Below, one piece after another: positions 51,915 through 60,282 of a stretch of 64,000 bases of DNA. This stretch comes from Pseudopedobacter sp044361595 (GTDB lineage: Bacteria; Bacteroidota; Bacteroidia; Sphingobacteriales; Sphingobacteriaceae). Both the position numbers and the translations under genes were made by a program. The DNA lies in contig JBIKIN010000019.1 in NCBI GenBank assembly GCA_044361595.1, positions 10,494 to 74,493 on the forward strand. The letters are read 5' to 3'. The notes under the pieces were generated by a model that had not been told where the DNA came from, ran no database searches, and worked only from the letters and a program-made list of their open reading frames with translations. The stretch's first letter is position 1. Each line of letters opens with the position of its first letter.

Positions 51915-52415
51915 TTAGAAGTCTATTTTAATATTATGGTAAGTTTCTGCGTTTTGATAATCTTTACGTAGCGGGTAACCTTCCCAATCATCGGGTAGTA
52001 ATATTCTGCGTAAATCGGGATGGTTTTCAAAGGCAACACCAACCATATCAAAAGCTTCTCGCTCATGCCACTCGGCAGATTTATAAACAGCACTTACACT
52101 TTGGAAAACTGGTAAATTATGGATATCTCTATCATTATCTAAAATTACCTTTAATACGATTTGATGATTTTTGATGATTGAACTTAGATGATAAACAACG
52201 CCAAATTTTTGCGCTTCAACTCCATAATCAATCGCCGAAAGGCATGATAAAAAATCGAACCAAGTATCAGGATGATCTCTCAAGGTTAAACAAACTTGTG
52301 CGATTAAAGTGGGTTTTATAACCAAAGCAGGTTGTTTTTGCTCTCTTTCTTCGGCAACAATTACATCCTCACCAAATTTTTCTATTAAGATATTTTTAAC
52401 AGTTTCAAAAATCAT
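51915..52415 (-). CDS. nuoC: NADH-quinone oxidoreductase subunit C
   Basis: A 166-residue NuoC (30-kDa subunit) of complex I. LSCLSAIDYG near 57-66 and the signature AEWHEREAFDMVGVAFENHPDLRRILLPDDWEGYPLRKDY (about 114-153) are clear. It is separate from NuoD, not fused. Its ATG overlaps the pdxH stop by 4 nt and nuoD begins directly after its stop, so the order is pdxH-nuoC-nuoD. Confidence 0.96.
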   Translation of the reverse strand: MIFETVKNILIEKFGEDVIVAEEREQKQPALVIKPTLIAQVCLTLRDHPDTWFDFLSCLSAIDYGVEAQKFGVVYHLSSIIKNHQIVLKVILDNDRDIHNLPVFQSVSAVYKSAEWHEREAFDMVGVAFENHPDLRRILLPDDWEGYPLRKDYQNAETYHNIKIDF

Positions 52416-53068
52416 GGGGCAAGTCTTTCAAATTTCCAGCTATTGTCTTTGGCTTGGATATAGACAATACGATCATGTAAGCGGTTAGATCTTCCTTGCC
52501 AAAACTCTATTCTATTTGGGATAACGCGGTATCCGCCCCAATATTCGGGTTTAGGGATATCTATTATACTGTATTCTGCTGAAAGACTTGCTAATTTATC
52601 TTCTAGAAATTTTCTATCGGCGATGGTGTTACTTTGCGGTGATGTTAACGCTCCAAGCTGGCTGCCTTTTGGACGAGAATAAAAGTATTCGGCAGATTCT
52701 TCTTCACTTATACGTTCTACCGCCCCTTCTATTCTAACTTGGCGTTCTAATTCGGCCCAAAAGAAAACTAGAGCAGCTTGTGGGTTTTTAGTTATTTCTT
52801 GACCCTTTTTGCTGTCGTAATTGGTGTAAAAAACAAAACCTTTTTCTGTAAATTCTTTTAATAAAACTATGCGGGCTGATGGTGCACCATTAACGGTTGA
52901 TGTTGCAAGTGTCATGGCGTTTGGCTCTAATATTTCTGCCTTTAAAGCTTCAGAGAACCATTTTTCGAATTGTTTAAAAGGATTTTCTAAGATATCTTGT
53001 TCTAATAAATATGCAGAGCGATAGTCTTGCCTTAAATTTTGAATTATTTTTTGATCTATAGTAGTCAT
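52412..53068 (-). CDS. pdxH: Pyridoxamine 5'-phosphate oxidase
   Basis: A 218-residue FMN enzyme that oxidises pyridoxine or pyridoxamine 5'-phosphate to pyridoxal 5'-phosphate. PSARIVLLKEFTEKGFVFYTNYDSKKG (about 63-89), SRPKGSQLGALTSPQS and the C-terminal WQGRSNRLHDRIVY... WKFERLAP are family hallmarks. Length matches E. coli PdxH (218). It is translationally coupled to nuoC, an arrangement with no obvious metabolic logic. Confidence 0.96.
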   Translation of the reverse strand: MTTIDQKIIQNLRQDYRSAYLLEQDILENPFKQFEKWFSEALKAEILEPNAMTLATSTVNGAPSARIVLLKEFTEKGFVFYTNYDSKKGQEITKNPQAALVFFWAELERQVRIEGAVERISEEESAEYFYSRPKGSQLGALTSPQSNTIADRKFLEDKLASLSAEYSIIDIPKPEYWGGYRVIPNRIEFWQGRSNRLHDRIVYIQAKDNSWKFERLAP

Positions 53069-53211
53069 AACTCAACAAACTTAATAATTGATAAATGGTT
53101 TCTGAAATTGATTTGAATATTTCACTAACTAAAGGTAAAAATTTTATGTTGGAACATATTTGAAGCAAGTTTTTATTAAATTGAACCGTTTTTGTTTAAA
53201 ATACATAAAAT

Positions 53212-54582
53212 TTGAGAGTACATTTTATTGCGATAGGCGGTGCGGCCATGCATAATTTAGCAATTGCTTTACATTTAAAAGGTTACCAAGTTACAGGTTC
53301 TGATGACGCTATTTATGAGCCCTCTAAAACAAGATTAGCTAATCATCAATTACTTCCAAAAGAAGAAGGCTGGTATCCAGACATGATTACTAATGGTATT
53401 GATGCTATTATTTTGGGTATGCATGCTAGAATTGATAATCCAGAATTGATTAAGGCACAAGAACTTGGAATACCAATTTATTCTTATCCTGCATATATTT
53501 ACGAGCAATCTATAAACAAAAAACGGATTGTTGTGGGTGGTAGCCATGGAAAAACTACTATCACATCCATGATTTTACACGTTTTGAAGTTTTACAATCT
53601 ATCTTTTGATTATTTGGTTGGTGCTCAAATAGAAGGTTTTGATAATATGGTTAAGATTAGTGATGCTCCAATTATTGTAATTGAAGGTGATGAGTATTTA
53701 GCATCGCCAATAGATAGAAGGCCTAAATTTCATCTTTACAAAGCACACGTAGGTATTATAAGTGGCGTAGCTTGGGATCATATTAATGTGTTTCCAACCT
53801 TTGAAAACTATAAAGAACAGTTTAGTTTATTTATAGACACTATAGAGGATAACGGACAGCTAATTTTTTGCCAAGAAGATGAGGTTTTAACTGATTTAGT
53901 TGAAAAACATCAGTTTAAAAAAACTTTAGGATTAATTCCATACAAAACACCAAATTTTGAAATTAAAAATGGCTTAACGTATATACTTGCTTCGACAGGT
54001 AACGTAGAGTTAAATGTTTTTGGAAGGCATAATTTAATGAATTTGACTGCTGCTAAATTAGCTTGCAAAGAAATTGGTATAGCAGAAGATGATTTTTATA
54101 CAGCTATTAAAAGTTTTAAAGGTGCAGCTAAAAGGTTAGAGGTTTTAAGTAAAACCAAAAACTCTGTAATTTTTAAAGATTTTGCACATTCACCATCTAA
54201 ATTAAAAGCTACAATTGTAGCAGTAAAGGAACAGTTTCCTAACCGAAAATTAATAGCTTGTATAGAATTGCATACATTTAGTAGTTTAAACCCTGATTTT
54301 TTACAAGAATATAAGGACACAATGAATGGCGCAGATTTTGCTTTGGTTTTAATGGAAGAAAAAAGTTTTATTATAAAGAAAATAAAACCTTTTTCTCAAG
54401 ATGTTGTTAAACAATCATTTAATAATGATTGTTTAGAATTTTTTAACAGTTCTGAAAAACTTAAAAATTATATTGAATCTATATTTCAAGATGATTGTAA
54501 CTTATTGTTAATGAGTTCAGGAAATTTTGGAGGTATTGATTTAAATTTATTGGCAACAAATTTGCATAAAACTAAAATCTAA
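53212..54582 (+). CDS. mpl: UDP-N-acetylmuramate:L-Ala-gamma-D-Glu-meso-DAP ligase (Mpl)-type Mur ligase
   Basis: A 456-residue Mur ligase used in peptidoglycan recycling, joining a recovered peptide to UDP-MurNAc. The start is a TTG: the family N-terminus HFIAIGGAAMHNLAIALH begins right there, and an in-frame TAA lies two codons upstream. VGGSHGKTTITSM (about 102-114) is the ATP-binding loop, IEGDEYLASPIDRRPKF and FGRHNLMNLTAA follow, and KDFAHSPSKLKATI is in the C-terminal domain. It acts in the cytoplasm. It is divergent from pdxH. Confidence 0.92.
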   Translation: MRVHFIAIGGAAMHNLAIALHLKGYQVTGSDDAIYEPSKTRLANHQLLPKEEGWYPDMITNGIDAIILGMHARIDNPELIKAQELGIPIYSYPAYIYEQSINKKRIVVGGSHGKTTITSMILHVLKFYNLSFDYLVGAQIEGFDNMVKISDAPIIVIEGDEYLASPIDRRPKFHLYKAHVGIISGVAWDHINVFPTFENYKEQFSLFIDTIEDNGQLIFCQEDEVLTDLVEKHQFKKTLGLIPYKTPNFEIKNGLTYILASTGNVELNVFGRHNLMNLTAAKLACKEIGIAEDDFYTAIKSFKGAAKRLEVLSKTKNSVIFKDFAHSPSKLKATIVAVKEQFPNRKLIACIELHTFSSLNPDFLQEYKDTMNGADFALVLMEEKSFIIKKIKPFSQDVVKQSFNNDCLEFFNSSEKLKNYIESIFQDDCNLLLMSSGNFGGIDLNLLATNLHKTKI

Positions 54583-54631
54583 ATATTTACGTATATAAGT
54601 TAGTTTATTAATTTAAAATCTAGAGAATAAC

Positions 54632-54973
54632 ATGAAGTTAATAGGAAAAAAAATAAGGATGTTAAGACATCAAAAAGGATGGAGTCAAGAAGAAGTATCT
54701 AAACAGTTAGACATTTCTATACCAGCATTTTCTAAAATTGAAACGGGTGTAACCGATATTAATATTTCTAGATTAGAACAAATAGCAGCTCTTTTTAAAT
54801 TAACTGTTATTCAATTATTATCCTACAGCGAACCAGAACAAGATGTGAAATTAAATTCTGACTTAGATGCTTTAACTAAAAAGCTTCAAGAACGAGAGTC
54901 GGAAGTTATAGATCTTCAAAAGAAAATTATAGAACTTTACGAAGAGATAAGAAACATGAAAAGTTTTGCATAA
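54632..54973 (+). CDS. XRE-type helix-turn-helix regulator with C-terminal coiled coil
   Basis: A 113-residue protein. The N-terminal HTH (about 5-60; IRMLRHQKGWSQEEVSKQLDISIPAFSKIETG) is of the Cro/CI type, and residues about 72-110 form a Glu/Lys-rich coiled coil likely to dimerise it. There is no ligand domain. It lies 49 nt after mpl on the same strand and ends in a strong terminator, so it may share the mpl transcript. Targets are unknown. Confidence 0.88.
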   Translation: MKLIGKKIRMLRHQKGWSQEEVSKQLDISIPAFSKIETGVTDINISRLEQIAALFKLTVIQLLSYSEPEQDVKLNSDLDALTKKLQERESEVIDLQKKIIELYEEIRNMKSFA

Positions 54974-55005
54974 AAAAAGTCCTGATTAAAATCAGGACTT
55001 TTTTT
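54973..55005. terminator. Bidirectional hairpin terminator
   Basis: About 14 bp of perfect stem (AAAAAGTCCTGAT arm, loop TAAA at 54987-54990) flanked by A and T runs. It serves the XRE gene and the convergent NifU-like gene. Confidence 0.88.
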
Positions 55006-55020
55006 ATGTAATTTATTTCA

Positions 55021-55572
55021 TTATAAGGCTTCAGAAACAACCTCTTTAACCTCGGGCACCATTCTTTGTAATAAGCTTTGTATACCTGATTTTAAGGTAA
55101 TGGTAGACGATGGGCAACCACTGCAAGATCCTCTTAATTCTACGGTTACTACACCTTCTTCAAAAGATTTATAACTAATAGCACCACCATCTTGCTCAAC
55201 AGCTGGTCTTACGTAATCATTTAAAATTTGCTGAATTTTTATTTCAGTTTCTGTTCCTACAAAACTTACTTCCTCATCTGAAGCATTTTCTTGTACAGCG
55301 TACTCAGATTCTACAGCACCTTTTACAAATTCTTTTAAAATAGGTTCTATATCAGACCAAGCAGCATCTTCTGTTTTAGTAACAGTTACAAAATTACTTG
55401 CAAAGAAAACACCATTTACAAAGTTGAACTTATATAACTCTGTTGCAAATTTTGAACTCTCTGCGCTTTGTTTAGTTGCATAATCTACACTGCCATTAAT
55501 CAACAGCTTGTTTACAATGAATTTCATTGTTGCTGGATTTGGGGTAGATTCTGTATATACTGTAATGTTCAT
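55021..55572 (-). CDS. NifU family Fe-S scaffold/carrier protein (Nfu type)
   Basis: From the ATG at 55572 the protein is 183 residues. The N-terminal Nfu domain has YTESTPNPATMKFIVN (about 4-19), and the C-terminal NifU domain has the cluster-binding CSGC motif (RGSCSGCPSSTITLKSG). It carries or assembles 4Fe-4S clusters for delivery to target proteins. An in-frame ATG at 55596 lies inside a TAnnTTTG box (55594-55601), so the later start is preferred and matches the family start. Confidence 0.92.
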   Translation of the reverse strand: MNITVYTESTPNPATMKFIVNKLLINGSVDYATKQSAESSKFATELYKFNFVNGVFFASNFVTVTKTEDAAWSDIEPILKEFVKGAVESEYAVQENASDEEVSFVGTETEIKIQQILNDYVRPAVEQDGGAISYKSFEEGVVTVELRGSCSGCPSSTITLKSGIQSLLQRMVPEVKEVVSEAL

Positions 55573-55593
55573 AATCAAATTATTTTTAATGGT

Positions 55594-55601
55594 CAAAAGT
55601 A
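55594..55601 (-). promoter_or_regulatory. TAnnTTTG box for NifU-like gene
   Basis: TACTTTTG on the reverse strand, 21 nt before the ATG at 55572. It overlaps the alternative start at 55596 and so helps decide the true start. Confidence 0.5.
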
Positions 55602-55656
55602 CTCATCTTATAACCTAAAGAAAGGCAAACTGTTTGTTTTTACCTCTTAATGACTT

Positions 55657-57000
55657 TTAAATTCCGGTGTAATTGTGCGGAGTGATATTTAAAAGTTCTT
55701 TTTTAATTTCCTCACTTACATTTAAATTGCTTACAAATTGCGCTATCAATTCACCATTCATTTTTTGATTTGTCCTTGTTAAGGCTTTTAGTGCTTCGTA
55801 AGGGTTTGGATAGTTTTCTCTTCTAAGTATGGTTTGTATTGCTTCAGCAACAACTGCCCAATTATCTTCTAAATCTTGTTCAATTTCTTTATGATTAAGT
55901 AAAAGCTTATTTAATCCTTTAACAGTAGATTTTATAGCAATAATAGAATGAGCAAATGGTACGCCTATATTTCTCAATACGGTAGAATCTGTTAAATCTC
56001 TTTGTAATCTACTTACAGGTAATTTTGCAGCTAAATGTTCAAAAAGAGCGTTTGCAATACCAATATTACCTTCAGAGTTTTCAAAATCTATAGGATTTAC
56101 TTTGTGAGGCATTGCCGATGAACCTACTTCACCCTCTTTAATTTTTTGTTTAAAATAATTCATAGAAATGTAGGTCCAAAAATCTCTATCTAAATCAAGA
56201 ATGATATTATTAATTCTTTTTAGTCCATCAAATTGAGCTGCTAAATAATCATAATGGTCTATTTGAGTGGTGTTTTGAGCTCTTTTTAGTTTTAGAACAT
56301 TCTCAACAAAGTTATTTCCAAAATTTTTCCAATCGATTGATCCAAATGCCACATGATGAGCATTAAAATTACCTGTAGCTCCACCAAATTTGGCACCATA
56401 AGGGATGCTTTTTAGTAAGCTAAGCTGATTTTGCAAACGTTCTACAAAAACAAGTATTTCTTTACCTAGTCTTGTTGGAGATGCAGGCTGACCATGCGTA
56501 TGAGCCAGCATAGGTACGTCTTTCCATTCCTTTGCTAAAGATTCTAAAATATTAATTAATTCATTTATTTCTGGATAGTAAACATCTTCCATTCCATCTT
56601 TAAAAGAAAAAGGAATGGCTGTGTTATTGATATCTTGAGAGGTAAGTCCAAAATGGATATATTCTTTAAATTCACTCAGACCTAAATGGTCAAATTTATT
56701 TTTTAGAAAATATTCAACAGCTTTCACATCATGGTTAGTAGTTTTCTCTATTTCTTTAACTTCTAGCAAATCAGCCTCAGTAATATCGCTTACAATTTTT
56801 CTCAACTGCGTGTAATAACCTTTATCAAAGTTTTTTAAAGCGGGTAATGGTAATTCGCATAATGCAATAAAATATTCTATTTCTACAAATACCCTATAAG
56901 TTATTAAAGCCGCTTCAGAAAAATACGAACCTAAATTTTGAGTTTGTTGATGGTATCTTCCATCAATTGGGGAAATTGCTTTAAGTGTTGAAAAACTCAT
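55657..57000 (-). CDS. purB: Adenylosuccinate lyase
   Basis: A 447-residue member of the fumarase/aspartase superfamily. It cuts SAICAR and adenylosuccinate in purine synthesis. Visible are TNHDVKAVEYFLK (catalytic His region, about 87-99), GLTSQDINNTAIP, HTHGQPASPTRLGKE near 168 and the mobile signature loop GEVGSSAMPHKVNPIDFENSEGN near 290. Length matches the E. coli type. It is divergent from the TetR-efflux operon. Confidence 0.97.
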   Translation of the reverse strand: MSFSTLKAISPIDGRYHQQTQNLGSYFSEAALITYRVFVEIEYFIALCELPLPALKNFDKGYYTQLRKIVSDITEADLLEVKEIEKTTNHDVKAVEYFLKNKFDHLGLSEFKEYIHFGLTSQDINNTAIPFSFKDGMEDVYYPEINELINILESLAKEWKDVPMLAHTHGQPASPTRLGKEILVFVERLQNQLSLLKSIPYGAKFGGATGNFNAHHVAFGSIDWKNFGNNFVENVLKLKRAQNTTQIDHYDYLAAQFDGLKRINNIILDLDRDFWTYISMNYFKQKIKEGEVGSSAMPHKVNPIDFENSEGNIGIANALFEHLAAKLPVSRLQRDLTDSTVLRNIGVPFAHSIIAIKSTVKGLNKLLLNHKEIEQDLEDNWAVVAEAIQTILRRENYPNPYEALKALTRTNQKMNGELIAQFVSNLNVSEEIKKELLNITPHNYTGI

Positions 57001-57115
57001 GTTTATTTTAATTTGATGCGAAATTACGAAAATGACTGAATTTATGAATTTGATGAAGCTATTTATCTTTTTTATTAAAACATAATAATTAAATGATAAA
57101 ATTTTTTAAGGAAAC

Positions 57116-57146
57116 TTTGGAAATGATAAAAGTTTCCGTAGTTTTG
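57116..57146 (+). promoter_or_regulatory. Full Bacteroidota promoter for tetR-efflux operon
   Basis: TTTG (-33) at 57116-57119, a 19-nt spacer and TAGTTTTG (-7) at 57139-57146. It is the best two-part match seen in the window. It lies downstream of the ATG at 57093 and so argues for the start at 57165. Confidence 0.65.
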
Positions 57147-57164
57147 CGCTCGAAAAATATTAAA

Positions 57165-57788
57165 ATGGATACAACTAGCGAATTTATTTTAACTGAGGCT
57201 GAAAAGCTATTTATGAAATTTGGGATGCGTAGTGTAACAATGGATGACATTGCAAAGCATTTGGCAATGTCTAAAAAAACCATTTACGCAAACTTTAAGG
57301 ATAAAGACGATTTAGTAATCTCGTTAATAAGCAAAATGCAAAAAGAGGACGAGTGCAAAATGAAACAAGCTAGCAAAAACTCAACAAATGCAGTTGAAGA
57401 AGTGTTTTTTATGATGGACTGTGTAAAAGAAATTTTAGCTAGTATAAATCCAATTGTTTTTTACGATTTAGAAAAATATCATAATAAGGCTTATAAAATG
57501 ATGATGGATTTTCATCATACACATATTTTTGAAACTATAAAAACAGGTTTAGAAAGAGGCATTGAAGAGAATGTTTTTAGAGAAGATATAAATACAGAAA
57601 TATTAGCAGGTGCTAGGGTAGCACAAATTAACTGGATTTTTGGAAGCGATTTAGTAAGAAGTGGAAAATATAGCATGTTTGATTTGGTATCACATACTAC
57701 TATTCATTTTCTATACGGTATTTGCACATTAAGCGGACACATATTAATTAATAACTATACAAATAAGCAGAAACAAACCATACAATGA
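57165..57788 (+). CDS. TetR family regulator of efflux operon
   Basis: From the ATG at 57165 the protein is 207 residues. The N-terminal HTH (about 8-52; TEAEKLFMKFGMRSVTMDDIAKHLAMSKKTIYANFKDKDDLV) is typical of TetR, and the rest is an all-helical ligand domain. An in-frame ATG at 57093 would start upstream of the promoter and is rejected. The stop overlaps the TolC ATG (ATGA), so the regulator is the first gene of the efflux operon and probably represses it until a toxic ligand binds. Confidence 0.92.
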   Translation: MDTTSEFILTEAEKLFMKFGMRSVTMDDIAKHLAMSKKTIYANFKDKDDLVISLISKMQKEDECKMKQASKNSTNAVEEVFFMMDCVKEILASINPIVFYDLEKYHNKAYKMMMDFHHTHIFETIKTGLERGIEENVFREDINTEILAGARVAQINWIFGSDLVRSGKYSMFDLVSHTTIHFLYGICTLSGHILINNYTNKQKQTIQ

Positions 57789-59128
57789 GAACTCAAACAA
57801 TGCTGATAACAGCTTTTTTAAGTTTAATATTTTTAGGATCTAAGGCACAAGAAGCGGCCCCAAAATCTCGTAATTTTAATTTAGAAGAGTGTATCAATTA
57901 TGCTTACGAGCATCAAACTACAATATTAAATGCGGCCATTGACCAAAAAATTGCCGATTCTAAAGTTAAAGAAACAACCGCTATTGGTTTACCACAAGTA
58001 AATGGATCGGCAGATTTTAGAGATTTTTTAAAATTGCCAACTTCATTATTACCGGGCGAATTTTTTGGACAGCCACCCGGCTCAACTGTACCAGTTACTT
58101 TTGGGGTAAAGTATAATTCTACTTTAAACGTGAGCGTAAATCAATTACTATTTGATGGTAGTTATATTGTAGGATTACAAGCATCTAAAACTTTTAAAGA
58201 GCTTTCTACAAGAGCTTTCACTCGTTCCAAAATTGAGACCAACGTTGCCGTGACTAAATCTTTTTATATGGTTTTAGTTAACAACAAGCAACTTGATTTA
58301 TTAGATGCAAATATCACTCAGTTAAACGAGCAATTAAAACAAGTACAGGCTTTATTTAAAAACGGATTTGCCGAAAAAATTGATGCAGACAGACTAAGTG
58401 TTATCGCAAATAACTTAGCAACCGAGCGCCAAAATGTTTTAAGAGCTTTAGAAATTGGGGTTAATCTTTTAAAATTTCAAATGGGAATGCCTATTGATGA
58501 GGTACTTACTTTAAACGGAAGTATAAATGGATTGAAATTAGAGGAATTAGCTGTTAAAACAGATTCTACATCTTACAAAAACAGAATTGAATACAGTTTA
58601 TTACAAACGCAGCTAAAATTAAATCAGCTAGATTTAAAAAGATATAAATTTCAATATTTACCAAGCTTAGCTGCATTTGGAAGTAGTTCATTACAGTATC
58701 AAAGTAATTCATTCAATAATTTATATTCTCAAAGTTTTCCAACAACAGTGGTTGGCTTGCAATTAAATATTCCAATATTTAGTTCGGGGATGAAGCTTCA
58801 AAGAGTTAAACAAGCCGAGTTTGAAGTCCAAAAATCTCAAAACACTTTAAATGATGCAAAGAATGCCATTAATTTAGATGTTTTTAGTAGTACAACTGCT
58901 TATACCAATAGCCTTAATACCTTAAAAAATCAACAAAAAAATCTTGATTTAGCCAATGAGGTTTTAAGGGTTTCTAAAATTAAATATGAGCAAGGAGTTG
59001 GCTCATCTATTGAAGTAACTCAGGCACAAACGGCATTAAAAGAAGCAGAAAACAATTATATCAATACATTATACCAAGCTTTAATTAGCAAGGTAGATAC
59101 CCAAAAAGCATTAGGATTAATTCAGTAA
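57785..59128 (+). CDS. TolC family outer-membrane efflux protein
   Basis: A 447-residue protein with a signal peptide (cleavage near GSKAQ). The two-repeat TolC pattern is seen: NLEECINYAYEHQTTILNAAID near the start, long heptad helices (about 170-240 and 350-430) and the conserved KYEQGVGSSIEVTQAQTALKEAENNYINT in the second half. It forms the outer-membrane exit duct of the pump. It is coupled to tetR by a 4-nt overlap and followed by the adaptor gene after 22 nt. Confidence 0.93.
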   Translation: MRTQTMLITAFLSLIFLGSKAQEAAPKSRNFNLEECINYAYEHQTTILNAAIDQKIADSKVKETTAIGLPQVNGSADFRDFLKLPTSLLPGEFFGQPPGSTVPVTFGVKYNSTLNVSVNQLLFDGSYIVGLQASKTFKELSTRAFTRSKIETNVAVTKSFYMVLVNNKQLDLLDANITQLNEQLKQVQALFKNGFAEKIDADRLSVIANNLATERQNVLRALEIGVNLLKFQMGMPIDEVLTLNGSINGLKLEELAVKTDSTSYKNRIEYSLLQTQLKLNQLDLKRYKFQYLPSLAAFGSSSLQYQSNSFNNLYSQSFPTTVVGLQLNIPIFSSGMKLQRVKQAEFEVQKSQNTLNDAKNAINLDVFSSTTAYTNSLNTLKNQQKNLDLANEVLRVSKIKYEQGVGSSIEVTQAQTALKEAENNYINTLYQALISKVDTQKALGLIQ

Positions 59129-59150
59129 AACCTTAACAATAAAAGAAATC

Positions 59151-60239
59151 ATGAAAAAAATATTAATAGCATCAGTTGTATTGTTTTTAGCAGCATGCGG
59201 AAACGACCCAAAGGATAAAGTGGCTGAATTAGCCAAATTAAAAAAACAGCAGGCAGAATTATCGGCAAAAATAACTAAGCTAGAAACAGAAATTGGTGTA
59301 TCTAAAGATGAAGTATCTAAAGAGGTTGAAGTGTTTGAGGTAACTACTTCTGTATTTAAAAACTATTTAGAAATACAAGGCAAGGTTGATGCCGAGCAAA
59401 GTGTGCAAGTTAGTCCACAGGCAATGGGAATTATCACTAACATTTACGCAAATATTGGACAAAATGTAAGTGCTGGTCAGGTGTTAGCTAAAATAGATGA
59501 TGCAGTTTTACGTCAAAGTATTTCACAGCTTCAAACAAGTTTAGATTTAGCAAATAATTTATTCAATCGTCAGAAAAACTTATGGGACCAAAAAATTGGT
59601 ACAGAAGTTCAATATCTAAATGCAAAAACACAAAAGGAAAGTTTAGAGAAGCAAATGTCTGTTTTAAAACAACAAGCATCTATGTATAATATCAAAGCAC
59701 CAATTTCTGGTACTATAGATCAGTTTGATTATAAAATTGGCCAAGCTGTGCAACCCGGTGTACCTGGTATTAGAGTAGTAAATGCTAATGAGTTAAAAGC
59801 AAAAGCGATGGTCTCTGAAGCCTATGCAGGTAGAATTAATCAAGGCGACGAAGTTTTGGTTTATTTGCCCGATGCTAAAGACTCGGTAAGTACTAAAATA
59901 TCTTTCGCTGCTAAAACAATTGATGTGATGAGCAGAAGCTTTTCTGTTGAAGTTAAATTGCCAAGTAGAAAAAGCTTTAGACCTAACATGATTTCGGTTC
60001 TTAAGATAGTTGATTATACTAATCCTAAAGCAACCCTTGTTCCTATCAAAGCTATTCAAAAATCAGAGACTGGCGACTACTTAATTTTAATTAAAGGTGG
60101 AAAGGCAGAAAAAGTAAATGTTAAAGTAGGAAATATTTACAAAGGTAACGCAGAAATTTTAAGTGGAATTAATGCTGGCGATCAAGTGGTTATAAATGGT
60201 TTTAACGGCTTAAATGAAGGCGATAAAGTTAAAATATAA
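59151..60239 (+). CDS. RND efflux periplasmic adaptor (membrane fusion lipoprotein)
   Basis: A 362-residue adaptor with a lipoprotein signal (FLAACG, Cys16). A short coiled segment (about 22-48) precedes the lipoyl/barrel-sandwich halves (IITNIYANIGQNVSAGQVLAKIDDAVL and NIKAPISGTIDQFDYKIGQAVQPG), separated by a helical hairpin (about 118-175). The beta-barrel and membrane-proximal domains follow. It connects the inner-membrane RND pump to the TolC duct. The gene is between tolC and the pump gene. Confidence 0.94.
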   Translation: MKKILIASVVLFLAACGNDPKDKVAELAKLKKQQAELSAKITKLETEIGVSKDEVSKEVEVFEVTTSVFKNYLEIQGKVDAEQSVQVSPQAMGIITNIYANIGQNVSAGQVLAKIDDAVLRQSISQLQTSLDLANNLFNRQKNLWDQKIGTEVQYLNAKTQKESLEKQMSVLKQQASMYNIKAPISGTIDQFDYKIGQAVQPGVPGIRVVNANELKAKAMVSEAYAGRINQGDEVLVYLPDAKDSVSTKISFAAKTIDVMSRSFSVEVKLPSRKSFRPNMISVLKIVDYTNPKATLVPIKAIQKSETGDYLILIKGGKAEKVNVKVGNIYKGNAEILSGINAGDQVVINGFNGLNEGDKVKI

Positions 60240-60282
60240 TCAATCATTACAAACAGGTTAACAAACCTAAAAATTTTTTAAA

